Shown here: positions 51,463 through 60,466 of the stretch, in pieces
Layout: each line of letters starts with the position of its first letter
Position numbering within the stretch: position 1 is the stretch's first letter
Source: Salinarimonas sp052380005
GTDB taxonomy: Bacteria; Pseudomonadota; Alphaproteobacteria; Rhizobiales; Beijerinckiaceae
Assembly: GCA_052380005.1 (NCBI GenBank)
Contig: JBQTCJ010000003.1
Length of the DNA stretch: 64,000 bases
Reading direction: 5' to 3' (one strand)
Translations under genes and position numbers: made by a program
The notes under the pieces: generated by a model
What the model was told of the DNA's origin: nothing
The model's database searches: none
What the model saw: only the letters and a program-made list of their open reading frames with translations

Positions 51463-51822
51463 ATGGCGGAGCGCCTGCTCCTGGCATCCGGCGCACTGGC
51501 CGGGCTCCTCGGCGTCGCCTTCTCGGCGATGGCGACGCACAGGACCGGGTCGGGGACGCTCGAGGTCTCGGCCTCGTTCCTGCTCTTCCACGCGGCCGCG
51601 TTGGTGGGGATCTCCGCGCTGATCATGGGTGCCCATGTCGCCCGCAAGGCGGGGCTCGTCGCGGGCTGGCTGCTCGTCGCCGGCCTCGCCCTGTTCTGCG
51701 GCGACCTCGCGCTGCGCGCCTTCGAGGGACGCGCGCTCTTCCCCAACGCCGCGCCCACGGGCGGCGTTCTGCTGATGGCGGGATGGCTGGCGCTCGGAGG
51801 GGCGGCGTTCGTGCGGCGGTGA
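51463..51822 (+). CDS. DUF423 family small membrane protein
   Basis: 119 residues with four transmembrane helices at about 4-24, 38-60, 64-84 and 95-115. The N-terminal GALAGLLGVAFSAMATH motif and the FHAAALVGIS helix define DUF423 (YgdD-like), inner-membrane proteins without known function. It starts 3 bp after engB, so it is co-transcribed. It is followed by 101 bp in front of argB with no obvious terminator. Confidence 0.88.
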   Translation: MAERLLLASGALAGLLGVAFSAMATHRTGSGTLEVSASFLLFHAAALVGISALIMGAHVARKAGLVAGWLLVAGLALFCGDLALRAFEGRALFPNAAPTGGVLLMAGWLALGGAAFVRR

Positions 51823-51923
51823 GGCGTCGCGAAACCGTCGGACGCGAGGCCTACCATCGCGCCTCGTTTCGCATTAGAAGCCCCGCCAGCGCCTGAAGCT
51901 CGAACCGCCGGACGACCGCCGCC

Positions 51924-52832
51924 ATGACCGAGAAGACCCCCGACCCCAGCCCCTCCGCGCACGAGCGCGCCGAGATCCTCGTCCAGGCCCTGCCGCACAT
52001 GCAGCGCTACGACGAGGAGGTCGTCGTCATCAAGTACGGCGGCCACGCCATGGGCGACCAGGCGGCCGCGGAGGATTTCGCCGAGGACATCGTGCTGCTC
52101 GAGCAGTCGGGCCTCAAGCCCATCGTCGTTCACGGCGGCGGGCCGCAGATCGGCGCGATGCTGACGCGGCTCGGGATCGAGAGCGAGTTCCAGGCGGGCC
52201 TGCGGGTCACCGACAAGGCCACCGTCGAGATCGTCGAGATGGTGCTCGCGGGCTCGATCAACAAGCAGATCGTCGGCTGGATCGCGGCGGAGGGCGGCAA
52301 GGCCATCGGCCTGTGCGGCAAGGACGGCAACATGGTCCACGCCCGCAAGGTGACGCGCACCGTCGTCGATCCGGATTCGAACATCGAGAAGGTGGTCGAC
52401 CTCGGCTTCGTCGGCGAGCCGGACCACGTCAACCGCCAGATCCTCGACGCGGTACTAAAGGCCGAGCTCATCCCCGTGCTCGCGCCCGTGGCGGTCGGCG
52501 ACGGTGGACAGACCTACAACGTCAACGCCGACACCTTCGCGGGCGCCATCGCCGGCGCCATGCACGCCAAGCGCCTGCTGCTGCTGACGGACGTGCCGGG
52601 CGTGCTCGACAAGAACAAGCAGCTCATCCCGGAGATGACGGTGGACGATTGCCGCCGCCTCATCGCCGACGGCACGATCACCGCGGGCATGATCCCCAAG
52701 GTCGAGACCTGCATCTACGCCATCGAGCAGGGCGTCGAGGCGGTGGTCATCCTCGACGGCAAGGTGCCCCACGCGGTGCTGCTCGAGCTGTTCACCGACC
52801 ACGGCGCGGGGACCTTGATCCGCCGGACGTGA
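51924..52832 (+). CDS. argB: acetylglutamate kinase
   Basis: 302 residues of the amino-acid kinase fold. It phosphorylates N-acetylglutamate in arginine synthesis. Key elements are VVIKYGGHAMGD (ATP/Lys), IVVHGGGPQIG (substrate glycine loop), GLCGKDG and LLLTDVPGVLD. The length and the N-terminal helix suggest the arginine-sensitive hexameric type. ATG 51924. The gene is followed by an intrinsic terminator 41 bp downstream. Confidence 0.95.
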   Translation: MTEKTPDPSPSAHERAEILVQALPHMQRYDEEVVVIKYGGHAMGDQAAAEDFAEDIVLLEQSGLKPIVVHGGGPQIGAMLTRLGIESEFQAGLRVTDKATVEIVEMVLAGSINKQIVGWIAAEGGKAIGLCGKDGNMVHARKVTRTVVDPDSNIEKVVDLGFVGEPDHVNRQILDAVLKAELIPVLAPVAVGDGGQTYNVNADTFAGAIAGAMHAKRLLLLTDVPGVLDKNKQLIPEMTVDDCRRLIADGTITAGMIPKVETCIYAIEQGVEAVVILDGKVPHAVLLELFTDHGAGTLIRRT

Positions 52833-52873
52833 GGCGCACCCTCGCAATCCCGCGCCATACGCGCTACATTGAG

Positions 52874-52897
52874 AAGGGGCCGCACCGGCCCCTTTTT
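52874..52897 (+). terminator. intrinsic terminator after argB
   Basis: Perfect 9-bp stem AAGGGGCCG/CGGCCCCTT with loop CAC, running into a five-T tract (52893-52897). It is the most classical rho-independent terminator in the window. It ends only 9 bp before the ATG of the nucleotidase gene, so it lies in that gene's leader. Confidence 0.85.
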
Positions 52898-52906
52898 CGT
52901 CGGGAC

Positions 52907-53650
52907 ATGAGACACATACCTTCCCCCTCCGCCGCGCGGGCCGATCGCCGCCACTTCGTCGCCCCGGACGCGCGGGGCTTCGGCCATGTCGAGACGTGGA
53001 TCTTCGATCTCGACAACACGCTCTATTCGCACGAGGCGCAGGTCTGGCCGCAGATCGACGAGCGGATCACGCTCTTCGTGGCGAACCTCTTCGGCATCGA
53101 CGGGATCTCGGCGCGCGCGCTGCAGAAGCACTACTATCACAAGTACGGCACGACGCTGCGGGCGCTGATGACCGAGCACGCCATCGATCCGCACGCCTTC
53201 ATGGACTTCGTCCACGACATCGATCACCGCCACATCGAGCTGAACGCGGCTCTGGGCGATGCGATCGAGCGGCTGCCGGGGCGCCGGCTGATCCTGACCA
53301 ACGGCTCGCGCAGGCACGCCGAGGCGGTGGCGGCGAAGATCGGCATCCTCGACCATTTTGAGGACGTGTTCGACCTCGCCGACGCGAACTTCACGCCCAA
53401 GCCCAACCGCGAGGCGTACGAGATATTCCTGAATCGCTACGCCGTCGACCCCGCCAAGGCGGCGATGTTCGAGGACATCGCCAAGAACCTTCGCGCGCCC
53501 CACGATCTCGGCATGACGACGACGCTCGTCGTGCCGCGCACGGCGGACCCGTTCCGCGACGCCTTCGAGCAGGAGGCCGTGGAGGAGCCGCACATCGACT
53601 ACATCACGGACGACCTCGCCGCCTTCCTCACCGGCGACGTCGGCACCTGA
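52907..53650 (+). CDS. pyrimidine 5'-nucleotidase, HAD superfamily
   Basis: 247 residues. HAD motifs: nucleophile DLDNT at about 34-38 (WIFDLDNTLYSHE), motif II LTNGSRRHA, motif III Lys in TPKPNREAYEIF, and motif IV MFEDIAKNL. This is the SDT1-like group that dephosphorylates UMP/CMP. The only in-frame ATG is at 52907, leaving a 30-residue unusual N-terminal lead before the HAD fold; the true start may be a rare codon nearer the domain. An intrinsic terminator lies just upstream. Confidence 0.85.
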   Translation: MRHIPSPSAARADRRHFVAPDARGFGHVETWIFDLDNTLYSHEAQVWPQIDERITLFVANLFGIDGISARALQKHYYHKYGTTLRALMTEHAIDPHAFMDFVHDIDHRHIELNAALGDAIERLPGRRLILTNGSRRHAEAVAAKIGILDHFEDVFDLADANFTPKPNREAYEIFLNRYAVDPAKAAMFEDIAKNLRAPHDLGMTTTLVVPRTADPFRDAFEQEAVEEPHIDYITDDLAAFLTGDVGT

Positions 53651-53669
53651 GGCGGGGAGGGGGCGAAGC

Positions 53670-54662
53670 ATGTCGGACGTCGTCGTCCCGCGCGATATCC
53701 AGGTCCCTCCCAATCTCCAGGCGCGCTTCACGGCGCCCGCCGACATCGCCTTCGACACCTTCGACGCCCGCGACGGTACGACGATCCGCTGGGCCGCCGT
53801 CGCACCCGAAGGCGCGCGTGCGACGGTCGTGCTGCTGCCGGGCTTCACGGAATACGTCGAGGCCTATTTCGAGACGATCCGCGATCTGCTCGCGGCGGGC
53901 ATCGCCGTCTTCGCGATGGACTGGCCGGGGCAGGGCGGCTCGGGGCGCTACCTCGCCGAGCCCGAGAAGGCGCACGCCTGGGGGTTCGAGGCGCACGTGG
54001 GGGCGCTCCGGCGCTTCCTCGAGACGATCGTGCTGCCCGCGGAGACGCCTGGGCCGCTGACGCTCGTCGGCCACTCGATGGGCGGGCATCTCGCCACGCG
54101 CTTCCTCGAGGAGGTGCCGGGGCTGGCGGACGCGGCCGCGCTCTCCGCGCCGGCCTATGCCGTGGGCGTCGACAGCCCGCTGCCACCCGCCCCGACGCGG
54201 CTCGTGGTGGAGCTCGTCGTCGCGCTCGGCTTCGGCGAGGCCTGGGCGCTGGGTGCCGGGCCGTGGGAGCGCCAGGCGAAGCGGCGCGCGCGCCTGCGGT
54301 CGCGCCTCTCCTCCGACCCGGAGCGCGCCGCGATCCTCGAGCGATGGGCCGAGGCGAACCCGCACCTGCGCGTCGGCGGGGCGACCTGGGGCTTCGGGCG
54401 CAGCTTCATCCGCTCGGCGCGCCGCGTCGTGGAACCGCAGCGGCTGGCGCGGATCGGCGTGCCGGTGCTCATCGGCTCGGCCGGCTGCGACGCCTTCACG
54501 GATTCGCGCCTGCACGAGACGGTGGCGGCGAGCATCCCCGCCTGCCGCGTCCTCGCGTTCCGCGAGGCCCAGCATTGCCTCTTCCTGGAGAGCGACGCCA
54601 TCCGCGGCCCGTGGATGAGCGCGCTGATCGCGCTGGCGACGAGCGGGCGTCTGCCGGCCTGA
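53670..54662 (+). CDS. alpha/beta hydrolase, lysophospholipase/monoacylglycerol lipase-like
   Basis: 330 residues. Nucleophile Ser136 lies in GHSMGGH, the oxyanion loop in LLPGFTEYVEAY, a probable Asp in GSAGCDAF and the His in AQHCLFLESD. Hydrolase_4-type fold, as in PldB and monoacylglycerol lipases. No signal peptide is present, so it is cytoplasmic or membrane-peripheral. It starts 19 bp after the nucleotidase stop and is probably co-transcribed. The substrate is likely lyso- or monoacyl-glycerolipids, but unproven. Confidence 0.85.
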   Translation: MSDVVVPRDIQVPPNLQARFTAPADIAFDTFDARDGTTIRWAAVAPEGARATVVLLPGFTEYVEAYFETIRDLLAAGIAVFAMDWPGQGGSGRYLAEPEKAHAWGFEAHVGALRRFLETIVLPAETPGPLTLVGHSMGGHLATRFLEEVPGLADAAALSAPAYAVGVDSPLPPAPTRLVVELVVALGFGEAWALGAGPWERQAKRRARLRSRLSSDPERAAILERWAEANPHLRVGGATWGFGRSFIRSARRVVEPQRLARIGVPVLIGSAGCDAFTDSRLHETVAASIPACRVLAFREAQHCLFLESDAIRGPWMSALIALATSGRLPA

Positions 54663-54688
54663 GCCGCCCGCAAAAAAGCGTGCGCCCC

Positions 54689-54720
54689 TTGTAACGTTCG
54701 CGCCCTCCGCTTCGTATAGA
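54689..54720 (+). promoter_or_regulatory. weak candidate promoter before ynjB
   Basis: TTGTAA (54689-54694) and TATAGA (54715-54720) stand 20 bp apart, a long but possible spacing, 49 bp before ynjB. The 106-bp gap also contains CAAAAAA. No TPP-riboswitch-like leader is visible. Confidence 0.3.
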
Positions 54721-54768
54721 CTTTCGGCGCCGCGACCGCGTGCACCACGAGAGAAGGACATTCACAGC

Positions 54769-56016
54769 ATGCGTCATCCCCGTCCGCGCACCGGCTCCAT
54801 CGGTCTCGCCGCCCCGCTCGCCGCCCTCCTCCTCGGCGCCGCGACCGGCTCCGCCGCGGCGCAGGGCGCGCCCGAGACGCGTGCGTGGACCGAGATCCTG
54901 GCGGCGGCCGAGGGCCAGACGGTGTACTGGAACGCCTGGGGCGGCGATCCCGCGACGAACGACTTCATCGCCTGGGTCGGCGAGGAGGTGAACGCCCGGC
55001 ACGGCGTCTCGGTCGTACACGTGAAGCTCTCCGATACCGCCGAGGCCGTTTCGCGGGTTCTCGCCGAGAAGGCCGCGGGGCGCGACGCGGGCGGGGCGGT
55101 CGACCTCATCTGGATCAACGGTCCGAATTTCCTCGCCATGAAGGACGAGGGCCTGCTCCACGGCCCCTTCGTCGAGGCGCTGCCGAACTTCGCGCTGGTC
55201 GATACGGTCGAGAAGCCCTCCAACGTCGTCGACTTCACCGTGCCGGTCGAGGGCCTCGCCGCACCCTGGCGCGTCGCACAGGTGGCCTATCTCTACGATG
55301 GCGAGGCGGTCGACGTCGCGATGCTGCCCCGCTCGATCCCGGAGATGAGCGACTGGGCCGCGGCCAACCCCGGGCGATTGACACACCCGACGGCGCGCGA
55401 CTTCCTCGGTGCGACCTTCCTCAAGCAGGCTCTCGTCGAGCTCGTCGACGACCCCGCCGCCCTCCAGGAGCCGGCGACCGACGAGAGCTATGCGGAGACC
55501 GTCGCGCCGCTGTGGGACTGGTACGACGCCCTGCGCCCGCACCTCTGGCGCGCCGGCGCCGAGTTCCCCGAGAGCGGCCCGGCGCAGAACCAGCTCCTCG
55601 CCGACGGCGAGATCGACATCGCCATCACCTTCAACCCGGCGGAGGCGGCCGCCGGCGCGATCCAGGGGCGCCTGCCCGAGACGGTCCGCGTGTTCTTCCT
55701 GGAGGACGGCACGATCGGCAACACGTCCTTCGTGGCGATCCCCTACAATGCCGCGCACGAGGAGGGGGCGATGGTCGTCGCGAACTTCCTGATGTCGCCG
55801 CAGGCGCAGGCCCGGGCGCAGGACCCCGCCGACCTCGGCGCCTTCACCGTGCTCGACCTGTCCCGCCTCTCGGGCGACGAACGCGCCGCCTTCGACGTCA
55901 GCGACGCGCATCCGGCGATGCCCGCGCCCGAGGAATTCGTGCGCGTCCTGCCCGAGCCGCATCCCTCTTGGATGACGCGCCTCGTCGAGGATTGGGAGCG
56001 ACGGATCTCGGGGTGA
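54769..56016 (+). CDS. ynjB: ABC transporter substrate-binding protein, YnjB-like
   Basis: 415 residues. Signal peptide 1-31, ending GSAAAQ. Long family-1 (spermidine/thiamine-type) fold, with YWNAWGGDPATNDFIAWVG after the N-terminus, VDLIWINGPNFLAMKDEGLL, and DIAITFNPAEAAAGA. E. coli YnjB is thought to be part of a thiamine-related importer, but the ligand is not proven. It is first in ynjBCD. Adjacent urate-degradation genes raise another possible substrate. Confidence 0.85.
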   Translation: MRHPRPRTGSIGLAAPLAALLLGAATGSAAAQGAPETRAWTEILAAAEGQTVYWNAWGGDPATNDFIAWVGEEVNARHGVSVVHVKLSDTAEAVSRVLAEKAAGRDAGGAVDLIWINGPNFLAMKDEGLLHGPFVEALPNFALVDTVEKPSNVVDFTVPVEGLAAPWRVAQVAYLYDGEAVDVAMLPRSIPEMSDWAAANPGRLTHPTARDFLGATFLKQALVELVDDPAALQEPATDESYAETVAPLWDWYDALRPHLWRAGAEFPESGPAQNQLLADGEIDIAITFNPAEAAAGAIQGRLPETVRVFFLEDGTIGNTSFVAIPYNAAHEEGAMVVANFLMSPQAQARAQDPADLGAFTVLDLSRLSGDERAAFDVSDAHPAMPAPEEFVRVLPEPHPSWMTRLVEDWERRISG

Positions 56017-56095
56017 GCGCGTGCGCCGCGCAGGTGAGCGAGAAATTCGGGTGTGGCCCGGCGCCGGCGTCCGCCGGCCGTATCGCCGACGCTCT

Positions 56096-56118
56096 CCCCT
56101 CTCCCTCGTGGAGAGGGG
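56096..56118. repeat. GAGAGGGG palindrome between ynjB and ynjC
   Basis: Perfect 9-bp stem CCCCTCTCC/GGAGAGGGG with loop CTCGT. The identical stem with loop CTCGC recurs at 60467-60489, marking it as a dispersed palindromic unit. It lies about 80 bp past the ynjB stop. Confidence 0.65.
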
Positions 56119-56152
56119 CATCGCGTCGCGGCCGGCAGCTGCGACTTCGCCC

Positions 56153-57847
56153 GTGACCCCGAGCCCGGATCCCCTGCGCCTCGCGCCCGGGGTGACCCTC
56201 GCGCTCTTCCTGCTGCCCATCGGCGCGGGGCTTCTCGGCACGCTCGCGCCGGCCTTCGGGATCTTCCCGGCGCTCGGCGAGACGCGGCTCTCGCTCGACC
56301 CGTGGCGCGACCTCGTCTCGCAGCCGGGCTTTTCGACGTCGCTGCGGCTGACGCTCACGAGCGGATTCCTCTCGACCGCGCTCGCGCTCCTCTTCGCCTG
56401 CGGCTTCGCCGCGCTCGCCTCGACGCGGGCGGGCACTGCGCGGCTCGAGCGGGCTCTCGCCCCGTTGCTCGCCACGCCCCACGTCGCGGTGGCGATCGGA
56501 CTCGCCTTCCTGATCGCCTCCTCCGGCTTCCTGGCACGGGTCGTGTCGCCCTGGCTCACTGGGTGGGAGCGCCCGCCGGCGCTCGCCATCGTGCGCGACC
56601 CGTGGGGCCTCTCCTACGTGGCGGGTCTCGCGATCAAGGAGACGGCGTATCTCGTCCTGATGGTGCTCGCCGCGCAAGGCCAGGTGCGGGCGGCGCCGGC
56701 GCTCGCGGCGGCGCGGGCGCTCGGCTATCCGCCCCTCGTCGCCTGGGCCAAGGTCGTGCTGCCGGCGATCTACCGGCAGATCCGCCTGCCGGTCTACGCG
56801 GTCCTCGCCTTCTCGCTCTCCAACGTCGAGGTCGCCCTCGTGCTCGCGCCCGGCACGCCGCCGCCGCTCGCGGTGCTGGCGATGCGCTGGTTCTCGAGCT
56901 GGGACCTCTCGCTCTACCCCACCGCCGCGGCGGCGGCGACGCTCCAGCTCCTCGTGGTCGTCGCCGGCATCGGCGCCTGGCGCCTCGCCGAGATGCTCGC
57001 GAAACGCCTCCACCGCGCCTGGTGCGCGCGCGGGGCGCGAGGGGGGCTCGCCGGCCCGATCCTCTGGATCGGCGGCGCGGGCGCGATCCTCTCGGGCGCG
57101 ATGGTGCTCGGCGCGATCGCCGTGATGGCGCTGTGGTCGGTCGCCGAGGGCTGGCGCTATCCGGACGCGCTGCCGCGGGCGCTGTCGCTGCGCAGCTGGG
57201 AGCGTGCGGCGCCGACCCTCGTCGACCTCGTCGGCACCACGGCGCTCGTCGCCGCCGGTGCCACGGTGATCGCGCTGGCTTTGGCGCTCGCTTGCCTCGA
57301 GAACGAGTCGCGGCGCGACGTGAAGCCCGGCGCGGGCGCGCTCTGGCTGCTCTACGTGCCGCTGCTCGTGCCGCAGATCGCCTTCCTCTTCGGCGCGCAG
57401 GTCGCCCTCGTGCGGCTCGATCTCGACGCGACCCTCGTCGCGGTGGTGTGGGCGCACCTGCTCTTCGTGCTGCCCTACGTCTTCCTCTCGCTCGCAGACC
57501 CGTTCCGCGCGCTGGACCCCCGCTACGCCCGGATCGCCGCCGGGCTCGGGGCGGGGCCGTGGCGCACGTTCCTCGCGGTGAAGCTGCCGATGCTCGCGCG
57601 CCCGATCGCGACCGCCTTCGCGGTGGGCTTCTCCGTCTCGGTGGCGCTCTATCTTCCCACGCTCTTCGCAGGCGCCGGACGCATCATGACGCTGACCACG
57701 GAAGCCGTGACCCTCTCCTCGGGCGCCGACCGCCGCGTCGTCGGCGTCATGGCCTTCGCCCAGGCGGCGCTGCCGCTCCTCGTCTATGCGGTGGCGCTCG
57801 CGGTACCGGGCCTCCTCGCCGCGCGTCGCCGGAGGGCCGCGGCATGA
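56153..57847 (+). CDS. ynjC: ABC transporter permease, YnjC-like, duplicated
   Basis: 564 residues from GTG 56153. The protein contains two MetI-like halves, about 55-275 and 335-555, each with about six helices. EAA-like loops are in ARALGYPPLVAWAKVVLPAI and AAGLGAGPWRTFLAVKLPMLA. Such fused permeases occur in thiamine/iron-type importers. Other in-frame GTGs at 56021 and 56108 would translate the palindrome and look unlikely. It overlaps ynjD by 4 bp. Confidence 0.83.
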   Translation: MTPSPDPLRLAPGVTLALFLLPIGAGLLGTLAPAFGIFPALGETRLSLDPWRDLVSQPGFSTSLRLTLTSGFLSTALALLFACGFAALASTRAGTARLERALAPLLATPHVAVAIGLAFLIASSGFLARVVSPWLTGWERPPALAIVRDPWGLSYVAGLAIKETAYLVLMVLAAQGQVRAAPALAAARALGYPPLVAWAKVVLPAIYRQIRLPVYAVLAFSLSNVEVALVLAPGTPPPLAVLAMRWFSSWDLSLYPTAAAAATLQLLVVVAGIGAWRLAEMLAKRLHRAWCARGARGGLAGPILWIGGAGAILSGAMVLGAIAVMALWSVAEGWRYPDALPRALSLRSWERAAPTLVDLVGTTALVAAGATVIALALALACLENESRRDVKPGAGALWLLYVPLLVPQIAFLFGAQVALVRLDLDATLVAVVWAHLLFVLPYVFLSLADPFRALDPRYARIAAGLGAGPWRTFLAVKLPMLARPIATAFAVGFSVSVALYLPTLFAGAGRIMTLTTEAVTLSSGADRRVVGVMAFAQAALPLLVYAVALAVPGLLAARRRRAAA

Positions 57848-58509
57848 GCGGCCTCGTCCTCGACGACGTCTCCATAGGGCTCGGCGGGCGGCCGCTGGTC
57901 GGGCCGCTGTCGATGGCGGTCGCGCCCGGCGAGGTGGTGACGGTGATGGGGCCGTCGGGATCGGGCAAGTCGACGCTGCTCGCCTATGTCGGAGGCTTCC
58001 TACCCAAGGCCTTCGTCGCCCGCGGGCGGGTGCTCGTCGACGGCATGGAGATCGGAGCGCTGCCGCCGGAGAAGCGGGCGGTCGGCATCCTCTTCCAGGA
58101 CGATCTTCTCTTCCCGCATCTCACGGTGGGCGGCAACCTCGCCTTCGGACTGCGCGGGAGCGTGCGCCCCGCCGCGCGGCGGCGGGCGATCGTCGAGGAG
58201 GCGCTGGCGCAGGCGAACCTCGCGGGCTTCGCCGACCGCGATCCGATGACCCTGTCCGGTGGCCAGCGCGCCCGCGTCGCGCTGATGCGCACGTTGCTGG
58301 CGGAGCCGCGCGCGCTCCTCCTCGACGAGCCCTTCGGCAAGCTCGACGCGGCGCTGCGCCAGGACGTGCGGGCCTTCGTCTTCGCCCGCGCCCGCGACCG
58401 CGGCCTGCCGACGCTGCTCGTCACCCACGATGCCGAGGACGCGCGCGCCGCCGGCGGGCGCGTCGTCGAGGTCGGCGGGGACGCGGGTGCGGACGCGCCG
58501 CGCTCTTGA
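57844..58509 (+). CDS. ynjD: ABC transporter ATP-binding protein, YnjD-like
   Basis: 221 residues. Walker A GPSGSGKST at about 37-45, Q-loop FQDDLLFPHL, signature LSGGQRAR, Walker B LLLDEPFGKLD, and H-loop THDAEDARA. Short ATPase without a C-terminal regulatory domain, as in YnjD. It overlaps ynjC as ATGA. The uraH gene follows after 58 bp, suggesting one transcript from transporter to urate enzymes. Confidence 0.88.
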   Translation: MSGLVLDDVSIGLGGRPLVGPLSMAVAPGEVVTVMGPSGSGKSTLLAYVGGFLPKAFVARGRVLVDGMEIGALPPEKRAVGILFQDDLLFPHLTVGGNLAFGLRGSVRPAARRRAIVEEALAQANLAGFADRDPMTLSGGQRARVALMRTLLAEPRALLLDEPFGKLDAALRQDVRAFVFARARDRGLPTLLVTHDAEDARAAGGRVVEVGGDAGADAPRS

Positions 58510-58567
58510 CGGGCGCCCGGCCCGCGTCGGACATCTTGGACGATCGTCCGCACCACGAGGAGCCCCG

Positions 58568-58924
58568 ATGCCCCGCCTCTCGACGCACGTCCTCGACACC
58601 GCCCATGGAGGCCCCGCCGCCGGGGTCGCGCTGACGCTCGACCGGATCGAGCCGGACGGCGCGCGCACCCGCCTGGTCGAGACGCGCACCAACGCCGACG
58701 GACGCACCGATGCGCCGCTCCTCCAGGGCGAGGCGTATCGCGTCGGGACCTACGAGCTCGCCTTCGCGATCGGCGACTACTTCCGGGCGCGTGGCGCGGC
58801 GCTGGCCGAGCCCGCCTTCCTCGACGTGGTGCCGATCCGTTTCGCCATCGCCGAGCCGGACGGGCACTACCACGTGCCGCTGCTCGCGAGCCCGTGGAGC
58901 TATTCCACCTATCGCGGGAGCTAA
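58568..58924 (+). CDS. uraH: 5-hydroxyisourate hydrolase
   Basis: 118 residues, transthyretin-like. N-terminal signature LSTHVLDTAHGGPAAG with catalytic His, and the C-terminal YRGS tetrapeptide that defines the enzyme (against transthyretin) are both present. It hydrolyses 5-hydroxyisourate, the urate oxidase product, to OHCU. It lies 3 bp before the PuuE-UraD gene, whose UraD part uses its product. Confidence 0.93.
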   Translation: MPRLSTHVLDTAHGGPAAGVALTLDRIEPDGARTRLVETRTNADGRTDAPLLQGEAYRVGTYELAFAIGDYFRARGAALAEPAFLDVVPIRFAIAEPDGHYHVPLLASPWSYSTYRGS

Positions 58925-58927
58925 GCC

Positions 58928-60385
58928 ATGGCCCCGCGCATGCCCGTCTTCGACGCCACCAGGGCCGCGTATCCCCGCGACATGGTCGGCTACGGCCGTA
59001 CCCCGCCGCACGCCGCCTGGCCGGGAGGGGCACGGGTCGCCGTGCAGTTCGTGATCAACTACGAGGAGGGGGGCGAGAATTCCATCCTTCATGGAGACCC
59101 CGCCTCGGAGGCGTTCCTCTCCGAGATCGTCGGCGCGCAGCCCTGGCCCGGCCAGCGGCACATGAACATGGAGTCGATCTACGAGTACGGCTCGCGCGCC
59201 GGCTTCTGGCGGCTGTGGCGGATGTTTGGGGAGCGCAGCATCCCCGTGACCGTCTATGGCGTCGCCACCGCCATGGCGCGCAACCCGGACGCGGTCGCCG
59301 CCATGAACGAGGCGGGATGGGAGATCGCCTCCCACGGGCTCAAGTGGATCGACTACCGCGACGCGCCCGTCGAGGTCGAGCGTGCTCACATCGCCGAGGC
59401 GGTGCGCCTGCACACCGAGGTGGCGGGAGCGCGCCCGCTCGGCATGTACCAGGGCCGCACGTCGGAGAACACGCTTCGGCTGACGATGGAGGAGGGCGGC
59501 TTCCTCTACGGCGCCGATTCCTATGCCGACGAATTGCCCTACTGGGTCGCCGATCCGCAGGGACGCCCGTTCCTGATCGTGCCCTACACGCTCGACGCCA
59601 ACGACATGCGCTTCGCCACGCCCCAGGGGTTCAATTCCGGCGACCAGTTCTTCGGCTATCTGAAGGACACGTTCGACGTCCTGTGGGAGGAGGGCGAGCG
59701 GGCACCCAAGATGATGTCGGTGGGGCTCCACTGCCGCCTCGTCGGCCGCCCGGGGCGGGCGGCGGCGCTGGCGCGCTTCCTCGACTACGTGAAGGAGAAG
59801 GACGCCGTCTGGTGCGCCACGCGCGTCGACATCGCTCGCCACTGGGCACGCAACCATCTGCCGGACGGCGTCGCGCCGGCGGATCTGGCGAAGCCTCTGT
59901 TCGTCGCTGCCTGGGGCGACGTCTTCGAGCATTCTCCCTGGATCGCGGAATCGGCCTGGGAGGCCGGCCTCGGGCCGGAGACGGCGACGGCGCAGGGCCT
60001 GCACGCGGCCCTGATGCGCGCCCTCGACCCGGCGCCGCCGGAGCGCAAGCGTGCGCTGATCGACGCTCATCCCGATCTCGCGGGGCGCCTCGCGGTGGCG
60101 GAGATGGCGCCCGAGAGCCAGGCGGAGCAGGCGTCCGCCGGGCTCACGCGGCTCACGCCCTCCGAGAAGGATCGATTCCTCGCCTTGAACGACGCCTACA
60201 AGGCCCGCTTCGGCCACCCGTTCATCATGGCCGTGCGGGGCCGAACCAAGGGCGAGATCCTGGCCGCCTTCGAGGCGCGCCTCGCCAACGACCCGCAGGC
60301 GGAATTCGCCACCGCGCTCGGCGAGATCGCGACCATCGCGCGGCTGCGCATCGAGGAGCGGATGCACAAGCGCCGGCCGGGGTGA
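58928..60385 (+). CDS. puuE: fused allantoinase PuuE and OHCU decarboxylase UraD
   Basis: 485 residues. Residues 1-310 are a polysaccharide-deacetylase-fold allantoinase of the PuuE type (VAVQFVINYEEGGEN, EIASHGLKWIDY, MYQGRTSENT). Residues about 320-480 are OHCU decarboxylase with catalytic His in FEHSPWIAE and the C-terminal segment ALNDAYKARFGHPFIMAVRGR. The fusion couples (S)-allantoin formation and ring opening. Urate oxidase and allantoate-degrading genes are not in the window. Confidence 0.9.
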   Translation: MAPRMPVFDATRAAYPRDMVGYGRTPPHAAWPGGARVAVQFVINYEEGGENSILHGDPASEAFLSEIVGAQPWPGQRHMNMESIYEYGSRAGFWRLWRMFGERSIPVTVYGVATAMARNPDAVAAMNEAGWEIASHGLKWIDYRDAPVEVERAHIAEAVRLHTEVAGARPLGMYQGRTSENTLRLTMEEGGFLYGADSYADELPYWVADPQGRPFLIVPYTLDANDMRFATPQGFNSGDQFFGYLKDTFDVLWEEGERAPKMMSVGLHCRLVGRPGRAAALARFLDYVKEKDAVWCATRVDIARHWARNHLPDGVAPADLAKPLFVAAWGDVFEHSPWIAESAWEAGLGPETATAQGLHAALMRALDPAPPERKRALIDAHPDLAGRLAVAEMAPESQAEQASAGLTRLTPSEKDRFLALNDAYKARFGHPFIMAVRGRTKGEILAAFEARLANDPQAEFATALGEIATIARLRIEERMHKRRPG

Positions 60386-60466
60386 GAGGTGCTGTGACCC
60401 CGAGCGTGTGTAGCTAGAAACCGATCTCGGGCACGCCGCGCCGCCGATGCAATGCGATCGGGAACT

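Noticed and set aside
54663..54768. TPP riboswitch before ynjB
   Set aside because: The gap is only 106 bp, with no two-helix TPP core or CUGAGA-like element visible.
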